NCBI GenBank assembly: GCA_021734045.1
Contig: JAIPJR010000074.1
Location: forward strand, 1 to 12,070
Reading direction: 5' to 3'
Source: Fidelibacterota bacterium
Lineage (GTDB): Bacteria; Fidelibacterota; UBA8477
DNA length: 12,070 nt
The position numbers and the translations under genes were made by a program. The notes under the pieces are model-generated. The model saw nothing but the letters and a program-made list of their open reading frames with translations, ran no database searches and had not been told where the DNA came from. Of this stretch, positions 9,181 to 12,070 are shown piece after piece; position 1 is the stretch's first letter, and each line of letters opens with the position of its first letter.

Positions 9181-11283
9181 TCAATTCTTTTTCTTCACAA
9201 TGACGGTTTGCTCCAGCGATTTACCGTAGTACCGGTCCTTCATAATGGGCAGCACTTCAAAACGAGCCGCGTTTTCACCCGGACTTGTTTCCTCTATTTC
9301 CAGCATAAATTCCTTGCGAAACACACGGGGGTTCTCACCGACCGGGAATACCCAGGTGGATGCTTCAGCCTGTATGCCCGCAGCATCACCATTCTGGATG
9401 ACTAATCCCTCTGGTAACCGAACCGATACCTGTACCGAATCCACATCTTCATAATCAGTGAGTGCCAGGTTCAGCAGGTAAGGCGCGGGAATGCCCGGTT
9501 TTAGCGCGATGGATTGGGTGACCTTCCCTGAATCGGTTAATGCATGCTCTACCAGGATTCGGTAAGCCAGCGAGTCACGGGAGGCATCCACTTTCACCAC
9601 AAATTCCTGCTGGAAGTCAGAATTTACCAGTAACTCCACGCGCCGGTTTTTGGCGCGTCCGGCAGGTGTATCATTTCCGGCCACCGGATAGAGCGGCCCG
9701 TAGAAGCTGGTCTCAATCCGATCCCGGTCGATTGGGAAATGATCCAGCAGGTAATCTTTTACACTCTCCGCCCGGTTGCGCGAGAGCTGCATGTTATAGT
9801 CAAATGTTCCGGTATTGTCGGTGAATCCTTTGATGGTGATGGTGAAATCTTTCTGCCAGACCATGAAGTCGCCCAGTTTGTTCAACTCCATGTAAGCCTG
9901 GGAACGGAGTTGGGCGGAATTCAGATCGAAATTTGCCTCCTGCATATTGATTCGCAGCAGGGTCTCCTCGATTTGAGTAATCATGTTGGTTTGAAGAGCG
10001 GTGGTGGAGTCGCGGACACCGACGTCATTTAGGAAACCGATATAGCTCTTTGAGCTGGAAATGGTGGGAATCCGGCTGTGGTCATTGGGCTCCAGCGCAA
10101 ATTCGATGGACTGCAGCGTCTCTTCATCGGTCCAGGCCCCCAGGTACCAGATCGCTTCCGTTTCGGTCACCGCAACCGGCTCCAGCGGACGCCCCTTAAA
10201 GGATGCCGTATTGGGCTTATAGGTAAAGCCGTTGGGTAAAATTTCGTGGAATGTCACATCAGTGAGGCGGGCATTCCCCTTCTTCATCATATCCACACGG
10301 AAACGCAGCTCCTGATTGTAGGGCAGGTCTTCTTCCGGATTATGGAATATCATTTCCACACGGCGATTCAGGTGCTTGCCGTCTTCCGTCTCATTTGAGG
10401 CAATGGGTCTGGTCGGTCCGTAGCCATGAGTGGTAATGCGTTCCGCGGCAATTCCCATCTCATCCACGAGAAATTGCTTTATGGCTTCAGCCCGGGCTTT
10501 GGACAGTTGGAAATTGTCTTTATAGTTGCTGGCATCGGAAATGGGGACATCGTTAGTGTGGCCGTCAATCTCGATAATGACCTGTTTTTGCCATCTGAGG
10601 AAATCGCTGGCTTTGCGCAGGGCAGAGAATAATTCCGGCCGTAACTTGGCTTCTCCCGAGAGGAAGCCCAGTCTGAAAGTGGTTCGCCAGGGTTTGTAAA
10701 CCACCTGCCTGAAATCGGTAGTCAGTGGATGCTGGGTCAGGGTAAGCGTTGAGATTTCGGTAATCAACATAGCCATATCCACTTCCTGCTCAAGGGCAAA
10801 ATTGGCTTTGGCCATACCGCCGGGGGAGACATCCACCGCACGGGAAATGGCATCGCCCATAAAATCCGCCGAGTTCAGCAAGACATGGGTGCGTTCCGGC
10901 AGACTCTGCCGATTCACACGCAGGATATGCCGCCCGGGACGCACATTGGGTATGGAATACTTTCCGAATTCGTCGGTGACCACCCGAATACCCGTTTCCG
11001 TGATGAGTTCCACATCCCCGGCGGTGGGTTCTCCCGAATCGTGTTCACCATTTTGATTCAGGTCGAAATAGACTTTTCCAAAAATGAATCCCACATCCGA
11101 GATGAATCCGGGTTTAATCACCACTGTCGCCCGGGCTTCAGCACTTTGGGTGCGCGCGTCGGCTGGCGTGTTGGCAGTAGCGTAGGCGTAATTTTCATTC
11201 TCACCATATTTGGCATTCATACCCACCACGGCTCGGTATTTAATGACGCATTTTTCACCGGGCAGGACTCCGGTAATGACCAA
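9181..11283 (-). CDS. DUF11/SdrD_B/dual-OmpA mosaic protein, downstream part after a frameshift
   Basis: These 700 codons are the C-terminal part of a larger protein; TTG 11283 is not a real start, because the frame opens in the middle of a DUF11 repeat (GVLPGEKCVIKYRA). Domains in order: end of a DUF11 repeat (1-57); an SdrD_B-type domain (about 63-125) with the Ca-loop-like DLNQNGEHDSGEP; OmpA-like domain 1 (about 200-313, LSKARAEAI and LNRRVEM); a DUF11-like module (about 320-400); OmpA-like domain 2 (about 443-553, GFTDNTG, LSRNRAESV, KNRRVEL); and a beta-rich tail (about 560-700). OmpA-like domains bind peptidoglycan through an Asp and an Arg 15 residues later. Domain 2 has both (D489, R504); domain 1 has Asn244 at the Asp position, with D245 next. 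The protein is probably periplasmic, tethering the envelope complex to the cell wall. Its stop is directly followed by the barrel gene, so the two are probably co-expressed. Confidence 0.85.
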   Translation of the reverse strand: MVITGVLPGEKCVIKYRAVVGMNAKYGENENYAYATANTPADARTQSAEARATVVIKPGFISDVGFIFGKVYFDLNQNGEHDSGEPTAGDVELITETGIRVVTDEFGKYSIPNVRPGRHILRVNRQSLPERTHVLLNSADFMGDAISRAVDVSPGGMAKANFALEQEVDMAMLITEISTLTLTQHPLTTDFRQVVYKPWRTTFRLGFLSGEAKLRPELFSALRKASDFLRWQKQVIIEIDGHTNDVPISDASNYKDNFQLSKARAEAIKQFLVDEMGIAAERITTHGYGPTRPIASNETEDGKHLNRRVEMIFHNPEEDLPYNQELRFRVDMMKKGNARLTDVTFHEILPNGFTYKPNTASFKGRPLEPVAVTETEAIWYLGAWTDEETLQSIEFALEPNDHSRIPTISSSKSYIGFLNDVGVRDSTTALQTNMITQIEETLLRINMQEANFDLNSAQLRSQAYMELNKLGDFMVWQKDFTITIKGFTDNTGTFDYNMQLSRNRAESVKDYLLDHFPIDRDRIETSFYGPLYPVAGNDTPAGRAKNRRVELLVNSDFQQEFVVKVDASRDSLAYRILVEHALTDSGKVTQSIALKPGIPAPYLLNLALTDYEDVDSVQVSVRLPEGLVIQNGDAAGIQAEASTWVFPVGENPRVFRKEFMLEIEETSPGENAARFEVLPIMKDRYYGKSLEQTVIVKKKN

Positions 11284-12070
11284 ATCATCTCCTGCTGACC
11301 GCGTTCAGATTGAATCACCAGCGGGTCAGTCAATGGTGCGGGACCGCAATAAGTCGTGTTGGATTTATATTTAAAACCCAACGGCATTCGGTCGGTGAGA
11401 TCAATGGCGGTGAGCGAATCCTGATTGGAGCGATTCTGAACGGTAACAGTGTAGGTGAGAATGTCACCACGCTGGGCGATCCGCTTATTTACGCGCTTCT
11501 CGACACTGAGATAGGGGACGATGATTTTGGTGGTGGCACGGCTGCGACTGTCAGCTGTGGTGGATGTACTGTCATTGGCATTGTAAACAGTAGCAGCGTT
11601 GGAGATGAATGTGACACCCGCCGGTAAGTCATCCCGGATGCGGGTCATGAAAACCACAGAATCCATGGCATTATGGGCGATGCCATTCCGTTTGAAAACC
11701 AACCGGTTATCAGTAGAATCAAAGCTGAATAGCGTCATGCCGTTGGAGGCCTGGAGCGTACCATTAATGTATACGATTTCCGGGGGTAAGTTATCGGATA
11801 TCCGGACGGGAACACTATCGGGCAGGGCGCTCAGAGCGCTGCCATAATAAATTCGATAAGTGAGGGTATCTCCTAATTGTGCCAGAACTTTATCCACCCG
11901 TTTATAGGTGTAGAACTGCGCCTGGGTCAGCGCCAGGTTGGCATTCACCACATAGGTCCCCGTATTACCCAGCGTTAAACTAAGGGCATCGTCGCTGAAT
12001 GACCCTGAACCGGCGTATTCCGTGCGCAGCGTGTAGTCACCGGGTAATAGGTTGGTAAAAAAGTAAAATC
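11217..12070 (-). CDS. DUF11/SdrD_B mosaic protein, upstream part, open at the window edge and frameshifted
   Basis: The frame is open from the right edge of the window (first full codon at 12068), so the true start lies outside; GTG 11951 is internal. The visible part starts in the last strands of an SdrD_B or carboxypeptidase-regulatory-like beta domain (NLLPGDYTLRTEYAG), followed by two DUF11 repeats. Repeat 1 opens with YKRVDKVLAQLGDTLTYRI and includes a VRISDNLPPEIVYINGT segment. Repeat 2 opens with LSVEKRVNKRIAQRGDILTY and includes DLTDRMPLGFKYKSNT. The second repeat is cut by the frameshift near 11270; residues after EMIWSLP in this frame are out-of-frame sequence. Joined to the downstream part it gives about 960 residues in the window alone. 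DUF11 repeats are Ig-like stalk modules common in large envelope proteins. It is the first visible gene of the four-gene minus-strand run. Confidence 0.8.
   Translation of the reverse strand, partial: FYFFTNLLPGDYTLRTEYAGSGSFSDDALSLTLGNTGTYVVNANLALTQAQFYTYKRVDKVLAQLGDTLTYRIYYGSALSALPDSVPVRISDNLPPEIVYINGTLQASNGMTLFSFDSTDNRLVFKRNGIAHNAMDSVVFMTRIRDDLPAGVTFISNAATVYNANDSTSTTADSRSRATTKIIVPYLSVEKRVNKRIAQRGDILTYTVTVQNRSNQDSLTAIDLTDRMPLGFKYKSNTTYCGPAPLTDPLVIQSERGQQEMIWSLPESCPVKNASLNTEPWWV
11262..11283 (-). other. One-base frameshift within the DUF11/OmpA gene
   Basis: The upstream frame reads EMIWSLP and then drifts into ESCPVKNAS, ending at a TGA at 11219-11217. The next frame reads GVLPGEKCVIKYRA across the same bases. 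On the minus strand the sequence is TTACCGGAGTCC. One extra G in the GG at 11271-11270 would restore a continuous EMIWSLPGVLPGEKCVIKY, which matches the usual end of a DUF11 repeat (W, then LPGE, then a hydrophobic strand). No slippery heptamer is evident, so a sequencing or assembly error, or a real mutation, is more likely than programmed frameshifting. Confidence 0.85.

Noticed and set aside
9182-9184. TTG start of the barrel gene overlapping the upstream TGA
   Set aside because: A 4-base TTGA overlap would be typical of coupling, but TTG is a rare start. Starting at ATG 9151 gives a compact, standard signal peptide, so TTG is kept only as an alternative.

Overview
The window looks like part of a Gram-negative bacterial chromosome. 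It encodes an outer-membrane beta-barrel with a signal peptide, peptidoglycan-binding OmpA-like domains and inner-membrane-anchored periplasmic domains. Weak or absent Shine-Dalgarno sequences and DUF11/SdrD_B/OmpA mosaic proteins would fit the Bacteroidota-Chlorobiota neighbourhood or related phyla such as Calditrichota or Marinimicrobia. That placement is only an impression; no RNA gene or marker here settles it.

Left third, + strand (1-4162): carA (5' end outside the window) and carB. These are the two subunits of carbamoyl-phosphate synthetase, overlapping by a few bases as one operon. They supply carbamoyl phosphate to the pyrimidine and arginine pathways. All expected motifs are present and this part is ordinary.

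Right two thirds, - strand (12070 down to 4159): a tightly packed run of four genes, transcribed toward carB and apparently one operon whose promoter lies outside the window. In transcription order: (1) a very large DUF11/SdrD_B/OmpA mosaic protein, 5' end missing, carrying two OmpA-like peptidoglycan-binding domains and interrupted by a one-base frameshift near 11270; (2) a roughly 1020-residue exported beta-barrel protein with Ig-like N-terminal domains and no recognisable TonB plug; (3) an inner-membrane-anchored protein with a bacterial Ig-like domain and a SUMF1/FGE-type domain lacking the catalytic cysteines; (4) a two-TM protein with a periplasmic Tll0287-like (DUF3365) domain holding one CxxCH c-type heme motif. 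Gaps are 42 bases or less, with one possible 4-base start/stop overlap. The last gene overlaps the end of carB tail-to-tail by 4 bases.

Read together, the four products could span the envelope: barrel in the outer membrane, mosaic protein on peptidoglycan, and two proteins anchored in the inner membrane with periplasmic domains. This joint function is inferred from gene order and predicted location only; I do not recognise it as a named system. There is no gene-free stretch longer than about 40 bases, and I see no RNA gene, mobile element, CRISPR array or convincing terminator.
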